Assembly: GCF_014648475.1 (NCBI RefSeq)
Contig: NZ_BMRE01000047.1
Coordinates: forward strand, 1-64,000
Reading direction: 5' to 3'
Length of the DNA stretch: 64,000 nt
Source: Lentzea flava
GTDB taxonomy: Bacteria; Actinomycetota; Actinomycetes; Mycobacteriales; Pseudonocardiaceae
This document shows, piece by piece, positions 34,512 through 43,199 of the stretch. Position 1 is the first letter of the stretch. Each line of letters opens with the position of its first letter. The position numbers and the translations under genes were made by a program. A model generated the notes under the pieces. It did no database searches, was not told where the DNA came from, and saw only the letters and a program-made list of their open reading frames with translations.

Positions 34512-36617
34512 GTGCGACCCTGGCCTGGAAGGCCCTACCCCCTTGGCGCCGGATACGACGGCGTGGGCACCAACTTCGCCCTGTTCTCCGAGGTGGCCGA
34601 GTACGTCGAGCTCTGCCTCTTCGACGACGACGGCACCGAGACCCGCGTGCGGCTGCCGGAGGTGGACGGCTTCGTCCACCACGGCTACCTGCTCGGCGTG
34701 GGGCCGGGACAGCGGTACGGGTACCGCGTGCACGGCCCGCACGATCCCGCGCGCGGACTGCGGTGCAACCCCAACAAGCTGCTGATCGACCCGTACGCGA
34801 AGGCCATCTCCAACGGCCTGGCGTGGGACGAGGCGCTGTACGGGTACAAGTTCGGGTCACCGGACGAGCGCAACGACACCGACTCGGCGCCGCACGTGCC
34901 GAAGAGCGTGGTGGTGAACCCGTTCTTCGACTGGACGAACGACAGGCTGCCGAGGACGCCGTACAACGAGAGCGTCATCTACGAGGCGCACGTCCGCGGC
35001 CTCACCATCGACCACCCCGAGATCCCGCCGCGGCTGCGGGGCACCTACGCGGGGCTCGCGCATCCGGTGATGATCGACCACCTCACGAAGCTCGGTGTAA
35101 CGGCGGTCGAGCTGATGCCGGTGCACCAGTTCATCAGCGATCACACGCTGGCCGAGCGGCGGCTCAGCAACTACTGGGGTTACAACACGATCGGCTTCTT
35201 CGCGCCGCACGACGGCTACTCCGCGTTGCCGTTGAACCAGGTGCAGGAGTTCAAGGGCATGGTGCGGGCGATGCACCAGGCCGGGATCGAGGTCATCCTC
35301 GACGTCGTCTACAACCACACCGCCGAGGGCAACCACCTCGGGCCGACGCTGTCGATGCGCGGTATCGACAACGAGGCGTACTACCGGCTGGTCGAGGACG
35401 ACCCCAAGTTCTACATGGACTACACGGGTACCGGTAACTCGCTGAACGTGCGCACGCCGCACACGCTGCAGCTGATCATGGACTCGCTGCGGTACTGGGT
35501 CACCGAGATGCACGTCGACGGGTTCCGGTTCGACCTCGCGGCGACGCTGGCCCGCGAGTTCTACGACGTCGACCGGCTGGCGACCTTCTTCGAAGTCGTG
35601 CAGCAGGACCCGGTGGTGTCGCAGGTCAAACTGATCGCGGAGCCGTGGGACGTCGGGCCCGGTGGCTACCAGGTCGGCAACTTCCCTCCACTGTGGACGG
35701 AGTGGAACGGCAAGTTCCGGGACACGGTCCGCGACTTCTGGCGCGGTGAGCCCGCGACGCTCGGCGAGTTCGCCTCGCGGATCACCGGCAGCAGCGACCT
35801 CTACCAGGACGACGGGCGGCGGCCGTACGCGTCGATCAACTTCGTCACCGCGCACGACGGGTTCACGCTCAACGACCTGGTGTCGTACAACGAGAAGCAC
35901 AACGAGGCCAACGGCGAGGACAACCAGGACGGCGAGAGCCACAACCGGTCCTGGAACTGCGGGGTCGAGGGGCCGACGGACGACCCGGAAGTCCTCGAAC
36001 TGCGCGCGCGGCAGCGGCGGAACCTGATGGCGACCATGTTGTTGTCGCAGGGTGTGCCGATGATCCTGCACGGCGACGAGTTCGGGCGCACGCAGCACGG
36101 CAACAACAACGCGTACTGCCAGGACAACGAGGTGTCGTGGGTCGACTGGTCGTTGCTGGAGACCAACGCCGAGCTGGTCGAGTTCACCGCGGCGCTCACC
36201 CGGTTCCGCAAGGCGCACCCGGTGTTCCGGCGCAAGCGGTTCTTCGCGGGCCGGCCGATCCGCAAGGGCGAGGAGCTGCGCGACATCGCGTGGTTCACCC
36301 CGTCCGGCGAGGAGATGACCGAGCAGAACTGGGAGGACGACTTCGGCAAGTGCATCGTCATCTTCCTCAACGGGGAAGGCATCCCGGACCTCGACTCGCG
36401 CGGCATGCGGGTGGTCGACGACTCGTTCCTGATGGCGTTCAACGCACATCACGAGGACATCGAGGTGACGTTGCCGGACGCCGAGTACGGTCCTGAGTGG
36501 ACGGTGGTGGTCGACACGACGACCGGCCACGTCGGCAACGGGGAGAAGCCGGTCGTCGCGGGCGGTCAGCTGAACCTCACCGCCCGGTCGCTCGTCGTGC
36601 TGCAGCGGGTGGGCTGA
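34512..36617 (+). CDS. glgX: Glycogen debranching enzyme GlgX
   Basis: A GH13 isoamylase-type protein of 701 residues with an N-terminal CBM48 fold (GTNFALFSEVAEYVELCLFD). Catalytic motifs are DVVYNHT, GFRFDLAA (nucleophile), IAEPWDVG (acid/base) and VTAHDGF. It removes alpha-1,6 branches from glycogen and feeds maltodextrins to TreY. Start GTG 34512 has gaggag at ideal spacing; the longer frame to 34428 overlaps the mobile element. The stop overlaps the treY start by one base. Confidence 0.92.
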   Translation: MRPWPGRPYPLGAGYDGVGTNFALFSEVAEYVELCLFDDDGTETRVRLPEVDGFVHHGYLLGVGPGQRYGYRVHGPHDPARGLRCNPNKLLIDPYAKAISNGLAWDEALYGYKFGSPDERNDTDSAPHVPKSVVVNPFFDWTNDRLPRTPYNESVIYEAHVRGLTIDHPEIPPRLRGTYAGLAHPVMIDHLTKLGVTAVELMPVHQFISDHTLAERRLSNYWGYNTIGFFAPHDGYSALPLNQVQEFKGMVRAMHQAGIEVILDVVYNHTAEGNHLGPTLSMRGIDNEAYYRLVEDDPKFYMDYTGTGNSLNVRTPHTLQLIMDSLRYWVTEMHVDGFRFDLAATLAREFYDVDRLATFFEVVQQDPVVSQVKLIAEPWDVGPGGYQVGNFPPLWTEWNGKFRDTVRDFWRGEPATLGEFASRITGSSDLYQDDGRRPYASINFVTAHDGFTLNDLVSYNEKHNEANGEDNQDGESHNRSWNCGVEGPTDDPEVLELRARQRRNLMATMLLSQGVPMILHGDEFGRTQHGNNNAYCQDNEVSWVDWSLLETNAELVEFTAALTRFRKAHPVFRRKRFFAGRPIRKGEELRDIAWFTPSGEEMTEQNWEDDFGKCIVIFLNGEGIPDLDSRGMRVVDDSFLMAFNAHHEDIEVTLPDAEYGPEWTVVVDTTTGHVGNGEKPVVAGGQLNLTARSLVVLQRVG

Positions 36618-38692
36618 TGGGCGCGCCTTCCTCCACCTACCGCGTCCAGTTCACCCCCGACTTCACCTTCGCCGACGCCGCCGGCATCGCGGACTACCTG
36701 CGGCGGCTGGGCATCGGGGCGCTGTACGCCTCGCCGATGCTCGACGCGCGCGAGGGTTCCACGCACGGCTACGACGTCGTGGACCCGACGCGGGCGCGGC
36801 CGGAGCTCGGTGGTGACGACGGTCGCCGGGCGTTGCAGAAGAGCTTGGCGGAGCACGACCTCGGGCTCGTCGTCGACATCGTGCCGAACCACATGGTCGT
36901 GCCGAACCCGTGGTGGGACGACGTCCTCGCGCACGGGCAGCGCTCCAAGTACGCGCGGTACTTCGACATCGACTGGTCGTCCGGCAAGGTCCTGCTGCCC
37001 GTGCTCGCCGAGGACGCCCAGGACGAGCCGGGCGAGCACTTCGTCAGGGTGAACTGGCGGCGCGGCAACACCGAGCTGAACTACCGGCGGTTCTTCGACA
37101 TCACCGAGCTGGCGGCGGTCAGGGTCGAGGACCCGGAGGTGTTCGAGGCGACCCACCGCGAGGTCCTGTCCTGGGGCGTCACGGGGTTGCGCGTGGACCA
37201 CCCGGACGGCCTGGCCGACCCCGGCGGCTACTTCCGGCGGCTGCGCGAGCACTTCGACGGCTGGCTGGTCGTGGAGAAGATCCTCGGGCCGGACGAGCAG
37301 CTGCCCCAGAGCTGGCCGGTCGACGGCACCACGGGCTACGACGCGTTGCGCGAGATCTGCGGTGTGTTCATCGCGCCCACGGACGCGTTCGCCGGTGACT
37401 TCCACGAGGTCGAGCACGCGTCGCGGCGGCAGGTAGCGGACTCGATCCTGGTCGCCGAGGTGCGCCGGATCGCCCGGCTCGTGCGGGACGTGCCGTTCGA
37501 GGACGCGTGCCAGGCCGTCGCCGAGGTGATGGTCAACTTCCCGGTGTACCGCTCGTACCTGCCGGAAGGCCTGCGGTACTGGGAAACCGCGGTGCGACGA
37601 AGCAAGTCGCCTGCCGTGCGGGCGTTGGACGAGCAGGTGCGCGCCGACCCGCACGGCGAGCTGGCGACCAGGATCCAGCAGACGTCCGGCATGGTCGTCG
37701 CGAAGGGCACCGAGGACACCGCGTTCTACCGGTACACGAACTTCGTGGCGCTCAACGAGGTCGGTGGCTCGCCGGACCGGTTCGGGATGCCCGTCGAGGA
37801 GTTCCACCAGCGCGCGGCGGTTCGTGAAGCGCAGACGCCACAGGCCATGACCGCGCTGTCGACGCACGACACCAAGCGGTCGGAGGACGTGCGGGCGCGG
37901 CTTGCGGTGCTGGCCGAGATCCCGGACGAGTACTTGGCGTTCGAGGCCGAGATGTCGAAGCGGCACGGGATCTCCGAGCCGTCGCTGAACCGGCTGGCGT
38001 GGCAGTCGCTCGTCGGAGCCTTCCCGATCACCGAACAGCGCCTGGGGCAGTACCTGGAGAAGGCGTCCAGGGAAGCCAAGATCAAGACGTCCTGGGTCGA
38101 CCGCGATGCCGAGTTCGACGCCGAGGTGGCCGCGTGGCCCGCGAAGGTGCTCAACGAGCCCGAGGTCTCCGCTTTCGTCGAACGGATCAAGGCGCCGGGC
38201 TACTCGAACGCGTTGGGGCAGAAGCTGGTCCAGCTCACCGCTCCTGGCGTGCCGGACGTCTACCAGGGCACCGAGCTGTGGGACTTCTCGCTGGTCGACC
38301 CGGACAACCGCCGGCCGGTCGACTACGCGGTCCGCGCCGAGCTGCTGGACCGCATCGAGTCGGGCTGGCTGCCCGAGGTCGACGACTCGGGCGCCGCGAA
38401 GCTCCTGGTCGTGCAGAAGGCCTTGCAGGTCCGCAAACGAGGCCTGCGCGGCTACCGGCCGTTGCGCGCGGAAGGACCGGCTGCTGACCACGTGCTGGCG
38501 TTCGAACGGTCCGGCGTGATCACGGTGGCGACCAGGCTGCCGGTCGGGCTGGCGCGGCAGGGCTGGCAGGGCACGGTGCTGCCGTTGCCGCACGGTCCGG
38601 AGTGGACGGACATGCTGACCGGGCGGCCCGCGACGGAGGACTTGGCGTCGTTGCTGGAGAAGTATCCGGTGGCGTTGCTGGTGCGCGGCTGA
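36617..38692 (+). CDS. treY: Maltooligosyltrehalose synthase TreY
   Basis: A GH13 enzyme of 691 residues. Family marks are STYRVQFTPDFTF at the start, DIVPNHM, the nucleophile region GLRVDHPDGLADP, WLVVEKILGPDEQ and STHDTKRSEDVRAR. It turns the reducing end of maltodextrin into a trehalosyl unit, which TreZ then releases. Start ATG 36617. The 3' 173 bp overlap the open frame of the opposite-strand NB-ARC gene. treZ is 4.5 kb further on rather than adjacent. Confidence 0.92.
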   Translation: MGAPSSTYRVQFTPDFTFADAAGIADYLRRLGIGALYASPMLDAREGSTHGYDVVDPTRARPELGGDDGRRALQKSLAEHDLGLVVDIVPNHMVVPNPWWDDVLAHGQRSKYARYFDIDWSSGKVLLPVLAEDAQDEPGEHFVRVNWRRGNTELNYRRFFDITELAAVRVEDPEVFEATHREVLSWGVTGLRVDHPDGLADPGGYFRRLREHFDGWLVVEKILGPDEQLPQSWPVDGTTGYDALREICGVFIAPTDAFAGDFHEVEHASRRQVADSILVAEVRRIARLVRDVPFEDACQAVAEVMVNFPVYRSYLPEGLRYWETAVRRSKSPAVRALDEQVRADPHGELATRIQQTSGMVVAKGTEDTAFYRYTNFVALNEVGGSPDRFGMPVEEFHQRAAVREAQTPQAMTALSTHDTKRSEDVRARLAVLAEIPDEYLAFEAEMSKRHGISEPSLNRLAWQSLVGAFPITEQRLGQYLEKASREAKIKTSWVDRDAEFDAEVAAWPAKVLNEPEVSAFVERIKAPGYSNALGQKLVQLTAPGVPDVYQGTELWDFSLVDPDNRRPVDYAVRAELLDRIESGWLPEVDDSGAAKLLVVQKALQVRKRGLRGYRPLRAEGPAADHVLAFERSGVITVATRLPVGLARQGWQGTVLPLPHGPEWTDMLTGRPATEDLASLLEKYPVALLVRG

Positions 38693-41162
38693 CCGCGGGC
38701 ACGTTCAGCTCGGCGAACAGCGCCAGCGCCTCGGTGCGGTGGCGCAGCGCCTCCTTGTGACGACCGGTGCGGGACAGGGCGGCGGCGAGGCCGTCGAGGG
38801 CGCGGGCCCGCTCGTACCGGATGCCGGTCTGCGAGGCGAGTTCGAGGGCCCGCTCGTGGTACGGGCGGGCCGAGGCGGGGCGGCCGAGAGCGGTCAGGGT
38901 CTCGCCGTAGCGGTTGAGGGCCTCGGTCTCCACGCTGAGTTCGCCGACCTCCCTGGCCAGCTCCAGCGCCTCCTCGTGGTGGTCGACGGCGAGCTTCGTG
39001 AAGCCCAGCTTCTGCAGGACCTGGGCGAGGTAGGCGAGGGCGTAGGAGCGGTTGGAGCGGTCGTCGAGTTCGTCGAAGATCGCGAGCGCCTGTTCGTAGT
39101 GGGTGCGGGCGGCGTTCCACTGCTGGAGGCACTGGTGGGTCTCGGCGATGTTGGCCAGCACCGCGCCCTCGCCTTCCCGGTCGCCCACCTCGCGGCGGAT
39201 CGCGAGTGCCGGACGGTAGTGGGCGAAGGCTTCGTCGTAGTGGCCCGTGCGGTGGTAGATGATGCCGATGTTGCCGAGGGTCGCGCCCTCGCCGACGCGG
39301 TCGCCGAGCTCCCGGCGCAGGGCCAGTGCGCGCAGGTAGAGCTGCAGGGCCAGGTCGTAGTGGCCCAGCCGCTGGTGCACGTTGCCCATGTTGTTGATCG
39401 CGGCGGCCTCGCCCGCGCGGTTGCCCGTGTCGCGGTGGATCTCCAGGGCTCGCGCGAAGTGGTCGAGTGAGGCCTCGTGGTCGCCCAGCCGCCAGTAGAC
39501 ACGGCCGAGGTTGTGCAGTGCGGCGCCCTGGCCCTGGCGGTCGGCCGTGTTGAGCACGTGCTGGTAGAGGGCGATGGCGTCGTTGTGCCGGCCGGTCATG
39601 TCCAGGTGCCTCGCGAGCGTCGTCATCAGCCGCGCGGTGTGGCTGAACCAGCCGTGCCGGGCGGTGTGGTCGGCCACCGCCATCAGGTTCGTGTGCTCCG
39701 CCTCCAGCCACGCCCTGGCGTCGGTGACGGAGGCGGCGGAAACGCACTCGTGGCGTTCGGCGGGGTTGAGCGTGTTGCGCGCGGCCGCCGCCGTCTGCAG
39801 GTAGTGGTCGAAGAGGCGGGTCAAAGCCTCGCGTTGCGCGGACTTCGGTTCCTCGTCCACGACGCGGGCGGCGGCGAACACGCGCACCAGGTCGTGCAGT
39901 TCGTACCGCGACGGCGTCTTGAGCTGCAGGAGGTGGTCGGCCAGCAGGTCGTCGAGGTGGCGTTGCGCCAGGCCCAGGTCGACGCCGGCCAGCGCGGCGG
40001 CGGCCGCGGCGTCGAAGTCGTGGCCGGGGTGCAGCGCTGTCAGCCGGAACGTGCGCTGGTGCCCGGCGGGCAGGGCGCGGTAGGAGAGGTCGAGGGCCAG
40101 CTCCACGCCGCTGTCCAGGTGCCGGAGTTCGTGCCGCTCGGTCAGCCGGAGGAGGTGGTCGGCCAGAGTCCAATGAGGACGATCGGCGATCAGGCCGGCG
40201 ACCAGTCCCAGTGCGAGCGGTAGCCGTCCCACCAGCTCACCGATCCTGGTGGCGGTCTCCACGTCGGCGGCCACGCGGTCCGCGCCCGCCCTGCGGCGCA
40301 AGAGGTCCAGCACCTCCTCCTGGCCGAACGCGGTCAAGCTCAGCCGCACCCCCGGCAGGCCGGGCAGCACGCGGCGGCTGGTGATCAGCACCAGCGCGTC
40401 GGGACTGTCCGGCAGCAACGGCCGCACCTGGTCCTCGCTCATCGCGTTGTCCAGCAGCACCAACGCTTTGCGTCCGATCAGCAGCTTGCGGAACGCGGTG
40501 CTGCGACCGGCGAGGTCCAGGGCGTGGATGCGGTCACCGGACACGCCCAGCTGCCGGAGGAAGCCGTCCAGGACCGCGGCGGGATCGGCGGGAGGCCGCT
40601 CGGGATCGTACCCGCGCAGGTTCACCGAGAGCTGCACGTCGGAATACATTCCTTGGCGCAGCAACAAATGTGCGGCACGGGTGGCGAGCTGCGTCTTGCC
40701 GACACCCGCCATGCCCTCGATCACGACGGCCTCCGCGGCGGCCATGATCACGTCCAACTCCGCGGCACGGCCGGTGAAATCGGCGACGTCGTCCGGCAGC
40801 GCGCCGCTCACCCGGACCATCCCGGCCTCGGTCGCGACCCCGGTGATCACCTGGTGCGCGAGCCGCCATTCGGCCGCTCTCGCGTCGTCCTCACCCAGCA
40901 GCACACGCGCGATGTGCACCACCAGCTCGACGTCCATGCGCGTCCGCCCGGCCTGGAAACACCGGAAAACCGTGTTGTAGGAAGGAAGTTCGGCGATCCC
41001 CCTGGTCCGTCGGAAAGTCACCACCCGGCGGTGGACCTCGTGGTAGCTCACACCTGCCCACGACTTCAACGCGCGCAAGCGGCCGGCGAGATCTTCGAAC
41101 GTTCTTGCCCCCTGCGGTCCGGGAGGATCCCCCACCGGTCCGCCTCTTTCCCCTCTGGCCAC
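38520..41162 (-). CDS. NB-ARC/TPR (AfsR-like) signalling regulator
   Basis: A protein of up to 880 residues. The order is an N-terminal helix-turn-helix-like segment (about 20-110), an NB-ARC ATPase with P-loop GMAGVGKTQLA and Walker B LVLLDNA, a winged-helix/helical region ending near 470, and about ten tetratricopeptide repeats (GEGATLGNIGIIYHRTGHYDEA type) to about 830. STAND proteins of this kind act as ATP-driven switches in actinomycete development and metabolism. It lacks a SARP DNA-binding domain. The last 60 residues, rich in Pro/Ala/Ser, fall within the treY coding region and may be an artefact of overlap. Start GTG 41162. Confidence 0.85.
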   Translation of the reverse strand: MARGERGGPVGDPPGPQGARTFEDLAGRLRALKSWAGVSYHEVHRRVVTFRRTRGIAELPSYNTVFRCFQAGRTRMDVELVVHIARVLLGEDDARAAEWRLAHQVITGVATEAGMVRVSGALPDDVADFTGRAAELDVIMAAAEAVVIEGMAGVGKTQLATRAAHLLLRQGMYSDVQLSVNLRGYDPERPPADPAAVLDGFLRQLGVSGDRIHALDLAGRSTAFRKLLIGRKALVLLDNAMSEDQVRPLLPDSPDALVLITSRRVLPGLPGVRLSLTAFGQEEVLDLLRRRAGADRVAADVETATRIGELVGRLPLALGLVAGLIADRPHWTLADHLLRLTERHELRHLDSGVELALDLSYRALPAGHQRTFRLTALHPGHDFDAAAAAALAGVDLGLAQRHLDDLLADHLLQLKTPSRYELHDLVRVFAAARVVDEEPKSAQREALTRLFDHYLQTAAAARNTLNPAERHECVSAASVTDARAWLEAEHTNLMAVADHTARHGWFSHTARLMTTLARHLDMTGRHNDAIALYQHVLNTADRQGQGAALHNLGRVYWRLGDHEASLDHFARALEIHRDTGNRAGEAAAINNMGNVHQRLGHYDLALQLYLRALALRRELGDRVGEGATLGNIGIIYHRTGHYDEAFAHYRPALAIRREVGDREGEGAVLANIAETHQCLQQWNAARTHYEQALAIFDELDDRSNRSYALAYLAQVLQKLGFTKLAVDHHEEALELAREVGELSVETEALNRYGETLTALGRPASARPYHERALELASQTGIRYERARALDGLAAALSRTGRHKEALRHRTEALALFAELNVPAVSRAPATPPDTSPATTPSPPSRAARSACPSTPDRAATAAPCPASPAAPARPAAWSPP

Positions 41163-41335
41163 GCATTTTCTCCCGTTCCCCCCAGGAGGGCTTCAACGTA
41201 CTGAGGCCGTCGCCGGCTGTCACCGGGGCGGACCGCTCAGTGGTCGAAGTTGGTCGAGAACGGTGACTGGCGAGGGGCCAGTCGGCACTGTCGGCCGCGG
41301 TGAACAGCTCAACAAGCGAGGGGGAATCGCGAAAA

Positions 41336-43135
41336 GTGAGACTCATCAAGAGATCCCTGGCCGTTCTGGCCGCGGCGAGCATGGCGACCGCGGGGCTGGC
41401 GGCGCAGGCTCACGGGGATGACACCGACCCGCCCAGCACCAGGATCGTCGGCGGCAACGTCTCGCCGACGAACGCCTACCCGTGGATGGTGTCCATCTCG
41501 CGGCCCGGCGTGTTCAACCACTGGTGCGGCGGCACGCTGATCGACCCGAACTGGGTGCTGACGGCGGCGCACTGCGTCAGCGGGCTCACCGCCGCGAACT
41601 TCAGCACGCTGATCGGTCAGACCCGGATTTCCGGCGGCTCCGGCGGCGACGTCCGCAGCGTCGCCGAGATCCGGATCCACCCGCAGTACACCAGCGCCAG
41701 CGGCAGCGGCTTCGACGTCGCGCTGATGCGCCTCAGCTCGGCGTCGACCAAGGCGCCGCTGCAGATCGCGACCTCGGCCGAGCGCGACACGTGGATGCCG
41801 AACGCGACCGTGCGCACGATGGGCTGGGGCGCCACGTCCGAGGGCGGCGCGGGCAGCAACGACCTGCGCGAGGTCGACGTGCCCGTCCAGCCGGACTCGA
41901 CGATGTCCAGCGCGGCCGCCTACGGCAGCACCTTCAAGGCCGACACGATGCTGGGCGCCGGTCCGCTGGCCGGTGGCAAGGACAGCTGCCAGGGCGACTC
42001 CGGCGGTCCGCTGCTCGCGGGCACCGCGCGCGGCTGGCGGCAGGTCGGCATCGTGTCGTGGGGCACCGGCTGCGCCCGGCCGAACAAGCCCGGCGTCTAC
42101 ACCAGGATCGGCGACCAGTCGACCAACGACTGGGTGCGCTCGAACATCCCCGGCTCGTTCGCCGACGGTTTCGCCAGCAAGAGCGGCGACTTCAACGGTG
42201 ACGGCAAGGACGACGTCGTCACGTTCACCCGTGGTGGGTCCGCGGACGTGTACGTGGCGCTGTCGAACGGTTCGTCGTTCGTGGGTACCGCGGTGAAGTG
42301 GCACGACTGGTTCGCCGCGTGGGACGAGGTGCCGCTGGTCGGTGACTTCAACGGTGACGGCAAGGACGACATCGCGACGTTCACCCGCGGTACCTCCGCC
42401 GACGTGTACGTGGCTCTGTCGAACGGTTCCTCGTTCGTCGGCACGGCGGTGAAGTGGCACGACTGGTTCGCGGCGTACAACGAGATCCCGGCGGTCGGCG
42501 ACTTCAACGGCGACGGCAAGGACGACATCGCGACGTTCACCCGTGGTGGGTCGGCGGACGTGTACGTGGCTCTGTCCAACGGTTCGTCGTTCGTCGGTAC
42601 CGCGGTGAAGTGGCACGACTGGTTCGCCGCGTACAACGAGATCCCGCTGGTGGGCGACTTCAACGGTGACCGCAAGGCGGACATCGCGACCTTCACCAGG
42701 GACGGCTCGGCCGACGTGTACGTGGCCACCTCGAACGGTTCCTCGTTCGTGGGTACGGCGGTGAAGTGGCACGACTGGTTCGCGGCGGGCGCCGAGTTCC
42801 CGGCCGTGGGCGACTTCGACAACGACGGCAAGGACGACATCGCGACGTTCACGCGTGGTACCTCCGCGGACGTGTACGTGGCCAAGTCGAACGGTTCGTC
42901 GTTCGTGGGTACGGCGGTGAAGTGGCACGACTGGTTCGCCGCGTACAGCGAGATCCCCGGAACCGGTGACTTCAACGGTGACGGCAGGGACGACATCGTC
43001 ACGTTCACGCGCGGCGACGCGGCCGACGTGTACGTCGCGACCTCGAACAGCTCCTCGTTCGTGGGCACGGCGGTGAAGTGGCACGACTGGTTCGCCGCCT
43101 ACGCCGAGATCCCGGCGGGTGGCACGGCCTGGTGA
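41336..43135 (+). CDS. Secreted trypsin-like protease with FG-GAP repeats
   Basis: A protein of 599 residues: signal peptide (MRLIKRSLAVLAAASMATAG), short propeptide and a chymotrypsin-fold domain starting IVGG at 37. The triad is His79 (TAAHC), Asp127 (DVALM) and Ser222 (GDSGGP). Asp216 in GKDSCQGDSGG sits where trypsin has its S1 Asp189, so cleavage after Lys/Arg is expected. Six FG-GAP/VCBS-like repeats of 52 residues follow, each with a calcium-loop GDFNGDGKDD and a WHDWFAA motif. They may bind carbohydrate, matrix or calcium. Start GTG 41336 after a gaggggg RBS. Confidence 0.9.
   Translation: MRLIKRSLAVLAAASMATAGLAAQAHGDDTDPPSTRIVGGNVSPTNAYPWMVSISRPGVFNHWCGGTLIDPNWVLTAAHCVSGLTAANFSTLIGQTRISGGSGGDVRSVAEIRIHPQYTSASGSGFDVALMRLSSASTKAPLQIATSAERDTWMPNATVRTMGWGATSEGGAGSNDLREVDVPVQPDSTMSSAAAYGSTFKADTMLGAGPLAGGKDSCQGDSGGPLLAGTARGWRQVGIVSWGTGCARPNKPGVYTRIGDQSTNDWVRSNIPGSFADGFASKSGDFNGDGKDDVVTFTRGGSADVYVALSNGSSFVGTAVKWHDWFAAWDEVPLVGDFNGDGKDDIATFTRGTSADVYVALSNGSSFVGTAVKWHDWFAAYNEIPAVGDFNGDGKDDIATFTRGGSADVYVALSNGSSFVGTAVKWHDWFAAYNEIPLVGDFNGDRKADIATFTRDGSADVYVATSNGSSFVGTAVKWHDWFAAGAEFPAVGDFDNDGKDDIATFTRGTSADVYVAKSNGSSFVGTAVKWHDWFAAYSEIPGTGDFNGDGRDDIVTFTRGDAADVYVATSNSSSFVGTAVKWHDWFAAYAEIPAGGTAW
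42185..43120 (+). repeat. Six 156-bp coding tandem repeats
   Basis: Starts at 42185, 42341, 42497, 42653, 42809 and 42965, exactly 156 bp apart. Each encodes one 52-residue FG-GAP-like unit. DNA identity between copies is high by eye (for example, ggttcgtcgttcgtggg recurs), which suggests recent duplication or gene conversion. Confidence 0.9.
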
Positions 43136-43151
43136 CCTGATCACCCTGCAG

Positions 43152-43177
43152 GGGGCGGTGGCCGCGGCCACCGCCCC
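43152..43177. terminator. Perfect palindrome after protease gene
   Basis: GGGGCGGTGGCCG followed by its exact complement forms a 26-bp palindrome, 17 bp after the protease stop. As RNA it would give a very stable GC hairpin, a likely terminator separating the protease from treZ. Confidence 0.75.
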
Positions 43178-43199
43178 TCCCCGCGTCCGGGGGACTAGC

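Noticed and set aside
42185..43120. Regular 156-bp repeats resembling an array
   Set aside because: They are in-frame coding repeats of a secreted protease with no short direct repeat plus spacer pattern, so not a CRISPR array.
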